A DNA stretch of 64,000 nt from Cytospora piceicola (GCA_023375675.1 JALQBC010000013.1:930001-994000), one strand, 5' to 3'; positions 1-11,585 are shown, counted from the stretch's first letter. Notes: generated from the letters alone by a model not told the origin. Program-made: numbers and translations.

Positions 1-80
1 ACTCCTTGCCCACAACACCCTCCAGGGGAATCCATACATCCATATCATACATAGATAATAAATAATAATAATACAGAAAC

Positions 81-1907
81 ATGTCCACCCAAGATGATTT
101 CACCTTGCAACCATTCGACGAGATATCGACCGCCGAACTAGGGCTGGAGGACGACGTCTTGATCTCTCACCACCAAAACCACCACAGCAGCATGCAGGAC
201 CCAGAGCCCCGCTACCCCGTCCCGAAATGGATGCGCCCCTCCAACCCAGCAGGCTCGGGGCACGCGCCCGCGCTCCTCGCCAGGGTCCGCGACAGCCTCG
301 TCCCCCTCGTGAGGCGCTGGCTCAGCCGCCTCCTGCCGCCCCTGCTCTCCCTCCTCCGCCCCCGCCTGACCGTCCGCTACGCGCTCTTCGCCCTCCTCGC
401 CCTGTGGGCTAGCTACCGCGTGCTGACCGCGCAGCCCTTCCTCACCTCCGCCCTGCCCGCCAGCTACACCGGGCCGTACGACGTCGGCGCGCTGGACTTC
501 GAGGTCCCGCTCGACGCGCCCCGGCGCGTCAGCGACGTCCGCTTCAGGGCCGCCCCCGGCGCCCACGCCTTCCAGGTCGACACGGTGCTCTTCACGCTGT
601 ACTACCCGGCCGCCCGCGCGAGCGCGGCCGCGGCGCGGCGCCGCCCCGGCGACCGCTACTACTGGTTCCCGAAGCCCGTCGCCGCCACGGCGCGGGGCTA
701 CGCGCGCGCGCTGGGGCTGGACAACTTTGTGGTGCGGGGCGCCATGGCCGGCGGGCTGTGGCTCGTGGCCGGCGGGGTCCGGATCCCCGCCAGGGTGGGC
801 GCGCCGCTGCTGCCGGCCGGCGCGATGGGCGGCTACGGCGACCAGGCCGGCGACGGGAGGCTGCCCGTCGTGGTCTTCTCCCACGGCATGCTGTCGTCCC
901 GGACCGACTACACCGCCTACCTCAGCGAGCTGGCCAGCCGGGGCGTCGTGGTCGCCGCCATCGAGCACCGCGACGGGTCCTCCCCCGCGAGCCCCGTCGT
1001 CAGGACCCCCGGCGGCCCGCCCGAGTGGAGGTACTACTTCGGGCTGGACGACCTCGACCCGGGGTCGTACGGGGGCGGGGAGCTGGACGGCCCGGCGCTC
1101 AAGGAGGCCCAGCTTTCCTTCCGCGAGGCCGAGATCGAGGCCACCGTCGACGTCCTGCGCAGGCTCAACGCCGGCGACCCCGCCCTGACCAACACGCGGC
1201 GGCCCGCCGGGTCCGCGGCGGACATGACAGGGGTGGGAGGAGGAGGGGGCAGCACCACCTTCCAGGCCCGCCTCAACACCCAGGAAATGACCCTGGCGGG
1301 CCACTCGTACGGCGGGACCGGCGTGCTTCGCGCCCTGCGCTCCGGCCCGTCCGCGGCCCGCCCCTTCGCGGGCGCCGTGGTGCTCGACCCGGGCAAGAGC
1401 AGCGGGCCGCTGAGCGCGGACGTGAGGGTGCCCCTGGTCGTCTGCCACAGCAGCTCGTGGAGTAAGCCTGGGCCGAGCCTGTTCTTTGGAAGGCCGCACT
1501 TCGAGGTTGTCCGGGATATCGTCGACGGTGTCAATGGTATCTGCGCAAAGGACGAGGAGGAGGCTGAGAGACGAGATGGAGAGCAGATGTGCAGGGAGAA
1601 GGGTTGGTTCCTGACCAGTCTCGGGACTTCGCATCCCTCAATCACAGACGCCCCGGTTCTCGAGCCGTTGTTGTTGTCATGGACTACGGGGTCAACCATG
1701 GATGCGCAGCAGGGGATTAGGCAGTACGTCGTTCTGACGAGGGACTTTGTACGCTATCAACATACCGGGGAGCGTGACGGGCTGTTAGCTCTGTCAGGCT
1801 CAAAGGGTAATGATGTGGTGAATAGGGAGTACGACCCAAAACATAACGATGGCATGCCCGAACAGTGGAGGAGATACTGGCAACTCCATGTTGCCCCGCC
1901 GGGTTGA
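81..1907 (+). CDS. membrane-anchored PAF-acetylhydrolase-like alpha/beta hydrolase
   Basis: Single-exon gene of 608 residues. It matches the platelet-activating-factor acetylhydrolase (isoform II) family of alpha/beta hydrolases, serine esterases that release short acyl groups from lipids. The oxyanion region reads VVFSHGMLSSR. The nucleophile elbow is GHSYGG with Ser409, followed by a likely acid Asp436 (VVLDPGK) and His518 (GTSHPS), so the triad order is intact. One hydrophobic segment near residues 98-116 suggests a type II membrane anchor, with a proline- and arginine-rich cytosolic N-terminus. The first two thirds are extremely GC-rich, while the last 140 codons are near the genome average, so an unusual base-composition step lies inside the gene. 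The ATG at 81 follows an AT-rich leader and is the first in frame. The family call is firm; the natural substrate is not known. Confidence 0.85.
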   Translation: MSTQDDFTLQPFDEISTAELGLEDDVLISHHQNHHSSMQDPEPRYPVPKWMRPSNPAGSGHAPALLARVRDSLVPLVRRWLSRLLPPLLSLLRPRLTVRYALFALLALWASYRVLTAQPFLTSALPASYTGPYDVGALDFEVPLDAPRRVSDVRFRAAPGAHAFQVDTVLFTLYYPAARASAAAARRRPGDRYYWFPKPVAATARGYARALGLDNFVVRGAMAGGLWLVAGGVRIPARVGAPLLPAGAMGGYGDQAGDGRLPVVVFSHGMLSSRTDYTAYLSELASRGVVVAAIEHRDGSSPASPVVRTPGGPPEWRYYFGLDDLDPGSYGGGELDGPALKEAQLSFREAEIEATVDVLRRLNAGDPALTNTRRPAGSAADMTGVGGGGGSTTFQARLNTQEMTLAGHSYGGTGVLRALRSGPSAARPFAGAVVLDPGKSSGPLSADVRVPLVVCHSSSWSKPGPSLFFGRPHFEVVRDIVDGVNGICAKDEEEAERRDGEQMCREKGWFLTSLGTSHPSITDAPVLEPLLLSWTTGSTMDAQQGIRQYVVLTRDFVRYQHTGERDGLLALSGSKGNDVVNREYDPKHNDGMPEQWRRYWQLHVAPPG

Positions 1908-2449
1908 TCGATGTATAGATACCCAAACAATAATGATTCTTACGTTCATATCTACCAAGACCTAAGTATTCACATTTGCTGCTCGCATCTACACCAATAA
2001 CCATCATGGACGTGCATTCACAGAGGCCAATTGCATTATGAGAGGCGGATACATTGTACCGCACGTGGTGACTTGTTTCAATATAAGAATAGCTAGTTCT
2101 ATGTACAGGTGGCCACGTATGTAGTAGGAACGCTGGCCATACTCTTTATACTCTTTCGCTAATGTAAATGACGACGCTCAAGCCAACCCATGCAAGACGA
2201 GGATTCCTTAAATGCGCGTCGTACCGTAGCAAATGCACCTCTTTCCTCATGTCCGAAATGTGTTTCTGTTTTTACATCATGTAGTCGCGTCGTCGACCTG
2301 CTGGTTCAAGGCGTGCAACTGTCTATGGCCTTGAGGAAGACAATAATCGTGGTTCCGGCTTCTTTAGCCACCGAGACCTTGTGAGTCTTCGCGGGAGCAG
2401 ACAAGGCCGGTAACCTCATTTGTTTCCCGAGGGTAGCCAATGGGACTTC
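1908..2449. other. convergent intergenic region
   Basis: Lies between the 3' ends of the PAF-acetylhydrolase-like gene and set9. Only short, unconvincing reading frames are present. It should hold the 3' untranslated parts of both genes; I see no RNA gene or repeat. Confidence 0.6.
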
Positions 2450-4828
2450 TCATGAGCTCCCAAAGACCTTGAAGCTCGCCTTCCTCATCCTCCCGCTCCT
2501 TCGGAGCTCAGAGTCCATTTCATCACGATCAGGAGTTCCATCCGAGTCTCCATCATCAACCTCCTCACTCATCGACGACTTATTAGTTAAGCGTGGTCCC
2601 CTCTTTGCGGGTCCTCTCTTCAAAGACCCCGTCGCACCGTCCTCTCGCCTTGGGGTCCCCGTCTGACTCTGAGTCCGGACCGTCCGCCCACGGGCCAGCA
2701 ACTCCTGGTCAAGAGCGAGGAAGCGGTGCACAGTGCGGTGGTCCAGCACCCGCTCCTCCTTGTCCCCTGGGCCTGCCGGTTCGGTTTTCGGCCAGACATA
2801 GCCGTACAGCTTCGAGTGGCGCTCGCATCGTGGGCAAGATGAGCGCGTGTAATAGGCGTTTTGTTGGACGAATGCGTTTGTGCAGACCATGCATCGGACC
2901 CAAGCCATGTCTGGCTCAGAAAGGAGGCGAGGTGTGAGTTCGTAATCGCCGGGATCTCGGTGCGTTGGGGGAACGGTTGACAGCGCAGGTGAAGGCTGGC
3001 GGTCTGGGTCGATTCTGGTGACTACAGGCGTGGGTGTAGGCACTGGCTCAGGTGCCGGAGCAGGTGTAGTTTGTACTGGCGACATCTCGGTCTTGGGCTG
3101 TTTCCTAGGACGCCCTCGACCACGTTTTATCGGGACCTCAGACTCCACGGATGCTTCCACAACCACAGTAGACTCCCCGGACTCTGATGCAGCCGCGGAG
3201 TGCAGCGAAGCCGATGGCTCGGATGTAGCTGACTGTTGACTATCGACTTCAGCCTCGGCCTCCTCCACTGGCTGCTTGGCGTGGTGGATTTGAAAGGCAA
3301 TAGAGAATCGATCGGTCGGAGTCCTCGCATCAGGCGTTGCCGCTTCCGACGGTGTGTTCAAAATGTCATTAATCGCCAGTCCACGGGGTCTAGCCGGGGT
3401 CTGGAGTAATGGAGGGGCTGGAGGTGCATTCGTTGAGCCTGGATATAGGGCAACATTTTGAAGTCCGCCAGAAGGCAGTTGTTCCGCATCATGCTCCTGC
3501 TTCAAGTTCTCAATGTCCTGCGATACAGGCGTGTGGTTCCGTGGCACATCTGCCGGCTCTGTCGTATCCTCTGGGGTCGTGACATCCGTAAGCATCGCTT
3601 CCCCGTTTGAGGACACGGATTCCGATATCACACCAGCGGACTCTGCGTCTGAGCTCTGACCGCGCTGCGTGATAAGGCCTGGAATAGGTTGGATCTCATA
3701 GTGGGTAGTCTTGTTCTTTTTCGCGGGTGTGACCGGTGGGGTAGCCAGGCTGTCCCGTTTTCGCTTCGAAGCTCCCAATGATCCTTCGAGGAGGCTCGAC
3801 TCGGTGGTGGATGCCCGGTCACCAACGCGTAACCGCTGAAGCTTGCTCTTGAGCACCTTGGGCCGCATATCAGGGGTGATCGAAGGTGTCCTAGAACTCG
3901 AATCGCCCCGGTCGTACCGCCGTCTTCCTCGTGTGTTGTAGCCTTGAGCCGCGAGCAAATCATCCTCTATGCTCCTCTTCACGGGAGCAGCGCCGTCTGG
4001 CTGCTTCCAGCCGTTGACCAGGTTTAGTTCGCAGGTCCGACACAGGCACTCGCAGTTGCCCTCCCCGAAATAGTTCTCGCCGTATGTCACGGTGATCTCC
4101 TCGCCTACGTGAATTCTCCGAACCGCAACAATGTCAATGCCAGCCTGGCCGGTAATAACAAGCTTGGCGTTGGCACCACAATCGTGGTTTGCGAAACGGG
4201 CGGGACCCATGAACAGGCTGGTCATCTTGTTCCTGCTGCTGACCACAATGCTGAAATCCTTTTTTCTGGAAGACAATGCTTCCTCTTCTTGGGGTGTAAT
4301 GACGACCTGGATTCCCGATAGATACTTGACTCTCTCGTTGCGCTTTAATTGTCTTCTTGCGACGACGCTCGCCTCGTGCGTGGTAACGGTGTACCGATTG
4401 GTACTGCTCACTTCGAAAGGGCAGTTGGGCAGGTAGATTTGCATGTAACGGCGCAGGTGTTGCTTGAAGTCGGCCTTTTCCTTGGGACTCCTGAGTCCAT
4501 TGTGAAACCTCTTCAGGCCATCCGTCGCAAGGAGTTTCGCCTCGGCTACATCGATATTCGGGTCGCGAATCAGGTGATCTTGTATAATCTTGGTGATCTC
4601 CTCCTCCTTGACACCACGCGAGGGGTGATATGATGTTCGGTTCTTGGGGATTGTGGTCCAGTACCACGCCTGTGAAGCGATCAGCCATCAATGTATACGG
4701 TCTCTCCTCTTGATTGGTTTTGCGCTTACCCGATCAACAAGCGCATCTGTAAGGATGTCATCGTAAGACGACAATTGCGCCAGGGTCAGCGTGTGCTTCT
4801 TCGCACCACTTGAAGTGGGAGGAGCCAT
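2450..4828 (-). CDS. set9: histone H4-K20 methyltransferase Set9 (Suv4-20 family)
   Basis: Two exons, 4828..4730 and 4669..2450, joined in phase 0 across a 60-nt intron (donor GTAAGC, acceptor CAG), giving 772 residues. The N-terminus has the family's typical helix (LTLAQLSSYDDILTDALVDR then WYWTTI). The SET core follows: cofactor and substrate motif NHDC at about 194-197, then YGENYF at about 229-234, then a CxCxxC post-SET zinc motif (CECLCRTC) at about 239-246. The rest is a long low-complexity tail with AT-hook-like RGRGRPRK and a further CxxC/CxxC cluster (VCTNAF..CPRC) in the C-terminal third. Family members methylate histone H4 lysine 20 in chromatin. The gene is divergent from the uL14m gene, separated by a long 5' region. 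Start chosen because the family N-terminus begins there. Confidence 0.93.
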
Positions 4829-6598
4829 TTTGACAGATCGCTTTGGAAACTTGGGGTGTTCTCTGCCGAGGGACCGTGAGTACTTCGCTGGAGTCGGTGG
4901 AGACAAGGCGGCAAGTTCGCGCGGAGTTGGTATCGGCCGCTCGAGTATTTGTCGCAAGTAGGCAATGAATGGACGCAGGCTGTAGGCTTTCTTCCAATTG
5001 CGCCTGCAGAGTAGAGTGAGGGATAGTAAGTCGGGGGCGATATGTATCTAGAAAAGACAGGTGCAGACACAGACGCAGACCAAGATGACCCCGTCCGAGG
5101 ATGCGCTGAGGAATGCGCTGGGGCGGAATGGGGGAAGGGAGGGAGGACTGGGCAGAGGCGGCTAAAAAGGTGGAAGTAGTAGGACGGGAACAAATGCGCC
5201 CTTTGCCTTTCCGTACCGTGCCCCTTTCCCTAGTGTGGAGTGTTTTCCGTACTACGTGCTATGTAGTGGGTGTGTTGGTTTCTAGCACGGCGGAGTTTCG
5301 AAGAATAGTAAAATAGTGAGGCCAGCAATGCAGAGAGAGTCGCATGCGGCAGTGCCAGGTGCTCACGCAAGAAAGGGCGATCCTTCCTTGTTCTGTAGAG
5401 TGCGATGTAAATCCGGAGAGTTTTGGGGTCGCACTCGAGAGGATTTGCGCTTTACCTTCCTCAGCCTCCTGCTGCACCCTCTGTCGTCATACGGGCAAGG
5501 ATGCGGAACTTCTGCATGGATTGAATGGATGAGAGCCGAGGTACAAAGAGTAAATAGGAACAGGCGATGACCGGCGTTCCCAACCAATCTCAAGAGGGCA
5601 TGTGAAGTACTGAGTAGTAGTAGTGAATGGCGGTAGTGGTGGTGGTGATGGTGGTGGTTGGTTAGGTTAGAAGGAGAGATGAACGGGCCGACCGAGTTGG
5701 TAGTTGAGAAAAGTCGAGGTGGTCGAGGCAGATAGGTATTTGGATACCTAGGTAATTAAATCTCAAGTCCAACTCTGGAAAAGAGAAGTCAGGAGGGCAT
5801 GAATCGTGGCTGCCCTTAACAATGAAAGTGAGACATCGGGTTCTCAACCGTAGATTAGGTATGTCCTGCAGCAGGTAAATAATGGGTGAAATAAATGGAG
5901 CAGGAAACTGAGACCAGTTGATTCTGTGTGAAAACCGAAATTGACTAGGTATTCTCGAAACCTCGTGGCCAATTCTGTGTTATATCGAATCGAATATCCG
6001 TTCTTCCTCTCTCGTCATCTTCAAAACGAGAAGCCACCCAAAACAAAAAGGACCCCAGAAAACCCAGTGGCAGGGCAACGGATGGATACTTGTGTTCGAG
6101 ACTTCCAAGCTTTGTCACTAGTCAATGCTCTTTGCACAGAAAAGATACACTTCTGACACTGTATACTATAGGTCACGACGCCGCAAAGCCGCCTGTGTGC
6201 GACTGTGCGACAACAACGGTCGATTCGCTGGAAAGCGGCCCGAGCTGAATCACGGCCCAAAATTAAGAAAGCTTGATCCTGGTGGAAGAAGACCGACCGA
6301 ACCCAGATCCGGAACAGGGATGTAAATGACTTTTCCAAGGTTGACACTGGCGGGCTTTGACATGACTTTCCCTGACCATTTCGGAACACCGGCGATTTTC
6401 TGCCCGACGTCAAAGCTCCTTGCCGCTTTGGGCCGGCAGATTTTCTGGGGGTGGAAACGGACGGACATCAGCCTCGTCGCGACTCGCTAGTACTATGTAG
6501 GCCACTCTCACCTCTCTCTCACCACCCTACCACACGCTTCCAATCCCACCCAACATTCCCTTAACTGAGAGCGGTCGCGGGGGCAGATATCAGTCAAG
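4829..6598. other. divergent promoter region, set9 / uL14m
   Basis: About 1.8 kb without a supportable gene. It should carry the 5' leader of set9 and the promoter of the uL14m gene; a pyrimidine-rich stretch (CACCTCTCTCTCACC) lies about 80 nt before the uL14m start. It also holds a GTA/GGT microsatellite. Several overlapping small reading frames lack family resemblance or coding-type codon use. Confidence 0.55.
5613..5662. repeat. GTA/GGT trinucleotide microsatellite
   Basis: Short run of GTA units followed by GTG/GGT units upstream of set9. Simple-sequence repeat; no function can be assigned. Confidence 0.75.
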
Positions 6599-7135
6599 AT
6601 GATTCAATTAAAGGTACGCGAAGCAGTCCCACTCTACACCAAGAGTGCCTGAACCCCTCCCCTTTGCCTCTGGAGTTTCCCAACGACGAACAATGCTCTA
6701 TGGAGACAACCAAACCTCCAACCGGTGCCTCGCTAACACCAGACCAAACAATAGTCCATACTGAACTGCATCGACAACTCCGGCGCCGCCCTCGTCGAGT
6801 GCGTCATGGTCGTCGGCCAGAAGCGCCTCGCCTCCATCGGCGACCGCATAGTCTGCGTCGTCCAGCAGTCGCGCAGCGCCAGCGGCGAGGGCATGTCGGC
6901 CACGGCCGCCGGCAACAAGGTCAAGCGCGGCGACATACGGCACGCCGTCATCGTGCGCACCAAGTACAAGGTCCAGCGCCAGGACGGCTCCGTCGTCCGC
7001 TTCGACGACAACGCCTGCGTCCTGATCAACAAGGCCGGCGACCCCATCGGTAGCCGCATCAACGGCGTCGTCGGCGCCGAGCTGAGGAGGAAGAAGTGGG
7101 CCAAGATCCTGAGTATGGCCCCTATGCACGCTTAA
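6599..7135 (+). CDS. MRPL38: mitochondrial ribosomal protein uL14m (L14/Mrpl38 family)
   Basis: Two exons: a very short first exon 6599..6613 (MIQLK) and 6755..7135, with a 141-nt intron (GTACGC..TAG), giving 131 residues. It belongs to the universal L14 family that sits at the subunit interface of the large ribosomal subunit. Visible family signatures are NCIDNSGA near the start, CVMVVGQKR, GDIRHAVIVRTK, VRFDDNACVLIN and the C-terminal GVVGAELR. The length and the start of the mature sequence fit the bacterial-type mitochondrial protein rather than cytosolic L23. Exon 1 was chosen because MIQL is the usual start of L14 and the splice sites keep the frame. The gene is divergent from set9. Confidence 0.93.
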
Positions 7136-7883
7136 GCTTTGTTTGGGCGGGCGTATGGATGAATGGACGGTGGCTGCATACTTTTGGGAAGAATGGGGGC
7201 GGCCCCACGACGTGTATGGTGCTGAAAAGCAAGTACGGCTGGGGAGACAAGAGAAAGAGGGCCCCGAAAGCCCTTCCGATGTAGGGACTGGGAAAAGATA
7301 TCGAGCATGATCTGCTCGCATATTGACGGAAGATAGGAAGACGTTGCGGGCGAGCTGCGCCGTATTATACTCATGTCTTGTCCTTGGGAATGAGTAGCAT
7401 CATGGATGGCGTTTGTTGGGCGTCTAAGAACAGGACACAATTGCATTGATACCAAGTACTCCATCCGAAGCTTGTTACTACAGTGAGGCTTTACAGAAGA
7501 AGAACGAACACGTGAGCGCTCGGAAAATATTCGTCAAGGATATCCCGGACGGAGCAACCACCAATGCAAGATGATTGCCATCCACGTCCATACTGAAAGT
7601 TCAGCGAACGACACCTGGCGATGGGTGGAAAGGTGATGGTGTGACTCGTCAATTAATACGAATTCACTGGAATCCTTCAACAGAATCTATGTTCATGGAC
7701 TCCAAAAATTCTCAAATACAGTTTGCCTTTTCTTTCTATCCCGGACACCGAAACTCCGTAAGCAAATGCACGCTTCTCTCCTTTTCCCTCGTCGCCATCA
7801 TAGTTCGTCTCCGCAGGCGTGTCCGCGGCGGATAAGGTGTAGGTTAGAGGCATCGTCGCATTATGACGTGGGCTCTCCCAGAT
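7136..7883. other. convergent intergenic region, uL14m / rpb9
   Basis: Between the 3' ends of the uL14m gene and rpb9. No reading frame is convincing; it is expected to hold both 3' untranslated regions. Confidence 0.55.
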
Positions 7884-9011
7884 TTACTGGTAGATTTCAC
7901 CACACTCGCAGCAGACGTAGTAAAGTTTCTAGTGGCAATCAGTCAGACATCTTTTTCATCCCAAATGGATTTCGCAAATGGACACCGGAGGGTATTCCAG
8001 AGAGGAATGTTTGGGCCAGACTTACCATTCCTGTGTCCCTTGTACGCTGCTGAGACTGGAAGAAGACCGCTTCAGCGTGGCCGCAGGCTGGGCACTGACG
8101 GTCGGCACGAGGTAGCTAGAGTGGCGGAGAAGACTGTCAGCAAGCAGGCTCTTGCACAAGAGAACAACACATGTCATCATCCTCTTAAACAACATCCCGC
8201 TAAGCAAACAACCCCTGCTGCGCTGCTAGCTGCCGGACATATGTGCTCTGATACAACGGAAATTGCCGGCGGGTATCGATTCGAATGATTTAAACAGATC
8301 GGGCGAATGTGTCGAAAGAGCAGGACCACTTCGATGCTTGGTGGTATATCGTTATTGTCGTTATCGTCGAGTGCAGGGAATCTAGGCAGCGACGGATTTC
8401 TCCGTGCTGCCTTGCACACCTTGGCTGGGATTCGCCTCCTCAGGTTCGGGCTCCCAGTCATCCAGGTCCTCATCCAAGTCCATGAAGTCGGTCATATCGA
8501 CAATGTTGTTGAGCATCCGGTTCAGAGCCTCCTCGTCAACAATCATCTGCTCAAGGATCTCCTCCTGGTACGTCTCAGGCGGCGTCGAAGGTTCCGCGTC
8601 GCAGTCGTCGCCCTCGGACGCGACAGCAGCAGCGGGTTGCAGCCCGCAATCAGAACACATGATGACCTGGCCGCAGCAGCCACAGAGCAATAAAGCAGAG
8701 GGAGGGGACGGAGGAGTGCAGCAAGGGCCGGTGGCTGGGCCATCGCGACTAACCGTGGGATCGGAGGCGACGTCCTGGGTGACACCGGCGGTCTCGCCGA
8801 CCGTGTTCCTCAGGGTGTTGCGGTAGATGCAGTTGGAGGTGGCCTCCTCGGAGTGCTGACAGGTTCGGCACGTGTACATGAGGCGGCGGGCGTCCTTGTC
8901 TTCCTTGGGGTACAGCATGTTGGAGCACTCGGGGCAGAACTTGAAGGTGACCTGCTCCGTATGTTTCTTGGTGCCCGCGTGCGAGGGGGCGGGGGATCCG
9001 GGGGAGGACAT
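7884..9011 (-). CDS. rpb9: DNA-directed RNA polymerase II subunit Rpb9
   Basis: Three exons, 9011..8754, 8115..8026 and 7928..7884, giving 130 residues, close to the 120-125 of yeast and human Rpb9. The N-terminal zinc ribbon has FCPECSNML and CRTC; the linker ends [10 protein letters not shown], continued exactly by [13 protein letters not shown] in exon 2. The C-terminal zinc ribbon is completed by [14 protein letters not shown] and CCECGEIYQ. Rpb9 sits at the jaw of RNA polymerase II and acts in start-site choice, elongation and fidelity, with TFIIS. Intron 1 (638 nt) is unusually long, and its first 372 nt continue the exon 1 frame with coding-type codon use; see the separate entry. Intron 2 is 97 nt (GTAAGT..TAG). 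The gene is divergent from the Pin1-type isomerase gene. Confidence 0.93.
8382..8753 (-). other. coding-quality reading frame inside rpb9 intron 1
   Basis: Reading straight through the rpb9 exon 1 donor adds 123 residues before a TAG, making a 209-residue form in place of the 130-residue spliced product. The extension has a short cysteine cluster ([16 protein letters not shown]) followed by a strongly acidic helical-looking segment ([18 protein letters not shown], then [17 protein letters not shown]). Third positions are mostly C or G, as in real genes here. It could be an intron-retention isoform lacking the second zinc ribbon, or a separate nested gene on the same strand using an internal start such as the ATG of MCSDCG. 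I do not recognise its family. Confidence 0.4.
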
Positions 9012-10694
9012 ATTGTCTTCTCTGTCTTGGTATCGGTCTCGGTTGGAGGTAATCGGTCGGGTTGTGATCGGTCGAGGAAGCTTTCTGTGATGACTGTATG
9101 GAGATGTTGAAAAGTATCGATTGTGGATGAATATGCAACCTCTTCAGGGAAGAATGGTGGTGTGTTTTGATGGTGTGGCAATTGTGAAGAGAGATGTCGC
9201 GTCGTCGTAGAAGTTGGGCGGTGTTCAATGGTGACTGAAGGGAGATGGGGAGCAGTGTTTTGGGGATCAGCAGCGGCAGGCGGGAAGCGCTGGGTGGGTC
9301 TTTGACCTGGCAGATTTGATTGTTATAGCCAATCAGGTGACGATCGCAAGACTGGTTAGGCTGAAGCAACCTCGGACTAGGTACTTGGGTACCGTGGGCA
9401 CTTTAGTTGAGCTGAGCGCTGAGGTGAGGCGTTATGTGTGTAGAAGATCAGGAAAATGAGAAATACAGAAATACAGCCCATCTTAGTGGGAATTGGGCCA
9501 AGGTTATAGTCCGTCTTATGAGGGAATACCGCCCTTGTCACTCATAAGCCACCGTACTCCTCTTAAATGCAGTTGCTCAGTTACATTGATCCATCAAGTA
9601 TTCCACAACTCGGTGGGTAATAGCATTTACACGGAGCTTCCAGCCCAGCAATTAGGTGACTTAATGATCGGGACTCCCGATATCACAAACTGTTGATAGT
9701 GATTCATACTTAGGCAAGATGGTACATATCAGTCATTGGAGTTGAAGGTCCGTTGTCAAGTGCCCGATGGGGCTGTTCCAAGGACATTTGGATGACTTGA
9801 GCGCAGCACAGAAGATAGGCAGTAAACCAACGTCGAAAAAGTAGACAATCAATTACAAGGCACGGGCGGACAGATCGGGTCGATATCGAGGCCCTATCGA
9901 TGCAGATGCAGTGCCACCCGCAGTAAAGGGGGATGACCAGTTATAGCCAGCCACCAGCGGGGGGAAACGGTCACGATGTCCACATCGCTACCGGGCAGAG
10001 GAGATCCCGTGATACTTCAATACTGTTCCGACAACCTTAATTCGCAGCTATTTGCATAAGTGATTGGATAGTACGCGTGGGAGTCTGGAAGAAGGATATC
10101 CTAGTGCAGTATCCCGTAGATGAATGTTCCTTGTCGAACCACCACACTACCAAGGCTACTACTGTATAGAGTAGTACCTGGGCACCTGGGCACCTGGGCA
10201 GCTGGGCAGCTGGGCTACATGATGCCCTGTGGGGATCTCTCTCGGGATACCAAAGGTTCCAAGGTTCTTGGGCTGTCAGGGATGCCAGGGATGTACTTAG
10301 TAAAAACAAAAAAAAACCCCATGTTTGTAAGCTTCCTTACAGCGCCCGTTTCCCCAAATCGATTGCCATCAATCGTCAACGGTGCCCCAACTTTGACCGA
10401 CCCCTCCCTCACAAACCGCCCCCACCCCCCGCACTTCAGCTTCCCCGGCCAGTAAAACCCGCACTCAGCCCGAACGAACCCCACCGCTGCACGTCACTTG
10501 GACAACATTAGCGGCGTCCCACGGTCGGTCCCCTTCTGAGGCAATCCAAGCTTGACCTCTCGACACCACCCATATAAGACATTACCTAGCCAGTGCCAAT
10601 CTCTTGGGACTCAACAACGTGCAGAGTACATCGTGCTTGACTCACCGGAAAAGCCTGCAACACATTGCGGGAGAGACCCAAACGCGCATCAATC
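9012..10694. other. divergent promoter region, rpb9 / Pin1
   Basis: About 1.7 kb between two divergent housekeeping genes. It holds an 8-bp tandem repeat (separate entry) and a pyrimidine-rich stretch just before the isomerase gene. No reading frame here resembles a protein family. Confidence 0.5.
10175..10214. repeat. 8-bp tandem repeat, five units
   Basis: Five head-to-tail copies of an 8-mer: TACCTGGG, CACCTGGG twice, CAGCTGGG twice. The last units contain CAGCTG E-box-like palindromes. It lies about 480 bp upstream of the Pin1-type gene. Confidence 0.85.
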
Positions 10695-11585
10695 ATGGCA
10701 GACACTGTAAGTTTCACCCAACCTAGACAAACTCAGCCTTACTTACTCGCATCTGCCTCTCCTCCTCCTCCTCTTCCCACTTCATCATCCCCAGCAGCCA
10801 TCGGCGAGCAGGAACACCCGCTAATGCTTCCCCTTTCCTTGCCCGACGAGCAGCACGAGACCGGCCTGCCCCCCAACTGGGAGGTCCGCCACAGCAACTC
10901 CAAGAACCTGCCCTACTACTTCAACAGCAACGATCGCAACTCCCGCTGGGAGCCCCCACCAGGAACCGACACCGAGAAGCTCAAGGCCTACATGGCCAAG
11001 TACCACAGCCCCGCCGGCGCCGGTGCCGCCAACAACGGCGGCGGCGGTGTCGACGCGGGCAAGATCCGCGCCGCCCATCTCCTCGTCAAACACAATGGCT
11101 CGCGACGACCCTCGAGCTGGAAAGAGGTGCGTTTATTTTGGATACAATCACACTGAAGAAGGGGGAAGGGTGGAGTGGGTTGGAAGACTAGGAGAAAAAA
11201 AAGAGGGGGCAGGATAACACAAACAGAGGCTTCCTCCGCAAGCCCACGGGGCAGGAAGTCACGAATAGGAACATTGGACCTTCAAGAACCACTGCTAACC
11301 CACTTATTCTCTACCCAGTCCAACATCACCCGCGACAAGGACGAGGCCCAGAGGATCATCGAGGCCCACCAGGAGCGCATCCAGAGCGGCGAGATCTCCC
11401 TCGGCGACTTGGCCGTCACCGAATCCGACTGCAGCAGCGCCCGTAAGAGGGGAGATTTGGGATACTTCGGCAAGGGCGACATGCAGAAGGAGTTTGAGGA
11501 GGCTGCCTTTGCTCTGCAGCCGGGCGAGATCTCTGGCGTGGTGGATACGGCGAGCGGATTGCATCTGATTGAGCGTCTGGAGTAG
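10695..11585 (+). CDS. ess1: Pin1/Ess1-type peptidyl-prolyl cis-trans isomerase
   Basis: Three exons, 10695..10706 (MADT), 10854..11126 and 11319..11585, giving 183 residues, the usual size for fungal Pin1. An N-terminal WW domain (GLPPNWEVRHS..YYFN..SRWEPPPG) is followed by a glycine-rich linker and a parvulin domain. The parvulin domain shows the phosphate-binding arginines in NGSRRPSSW, the active-site cysteine in ESDCSSA, and RGDLGYFGKGDMQKEFEEAA and GVVDTASGLHLIERLE at the end. Family members isomerise phospho-Ser/Thr-Pro bonds, for instance in the RNA polymerase II C-terminal domain. An alternative acceptor 3 nt upstream at exon 2 would add one Gln. The first exon is only four codons, as is common in this family in fungi. 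Confidence 0.93.

Noticed and set aside
138..1634. 498-codon minus-strand reading frame opposite the first hydrolase gene
   Set aside because: It exists because the sense gene is GC-rich with few stops in other frames; its protein is Arg/Gly/Ala-rich with no family resemblance.
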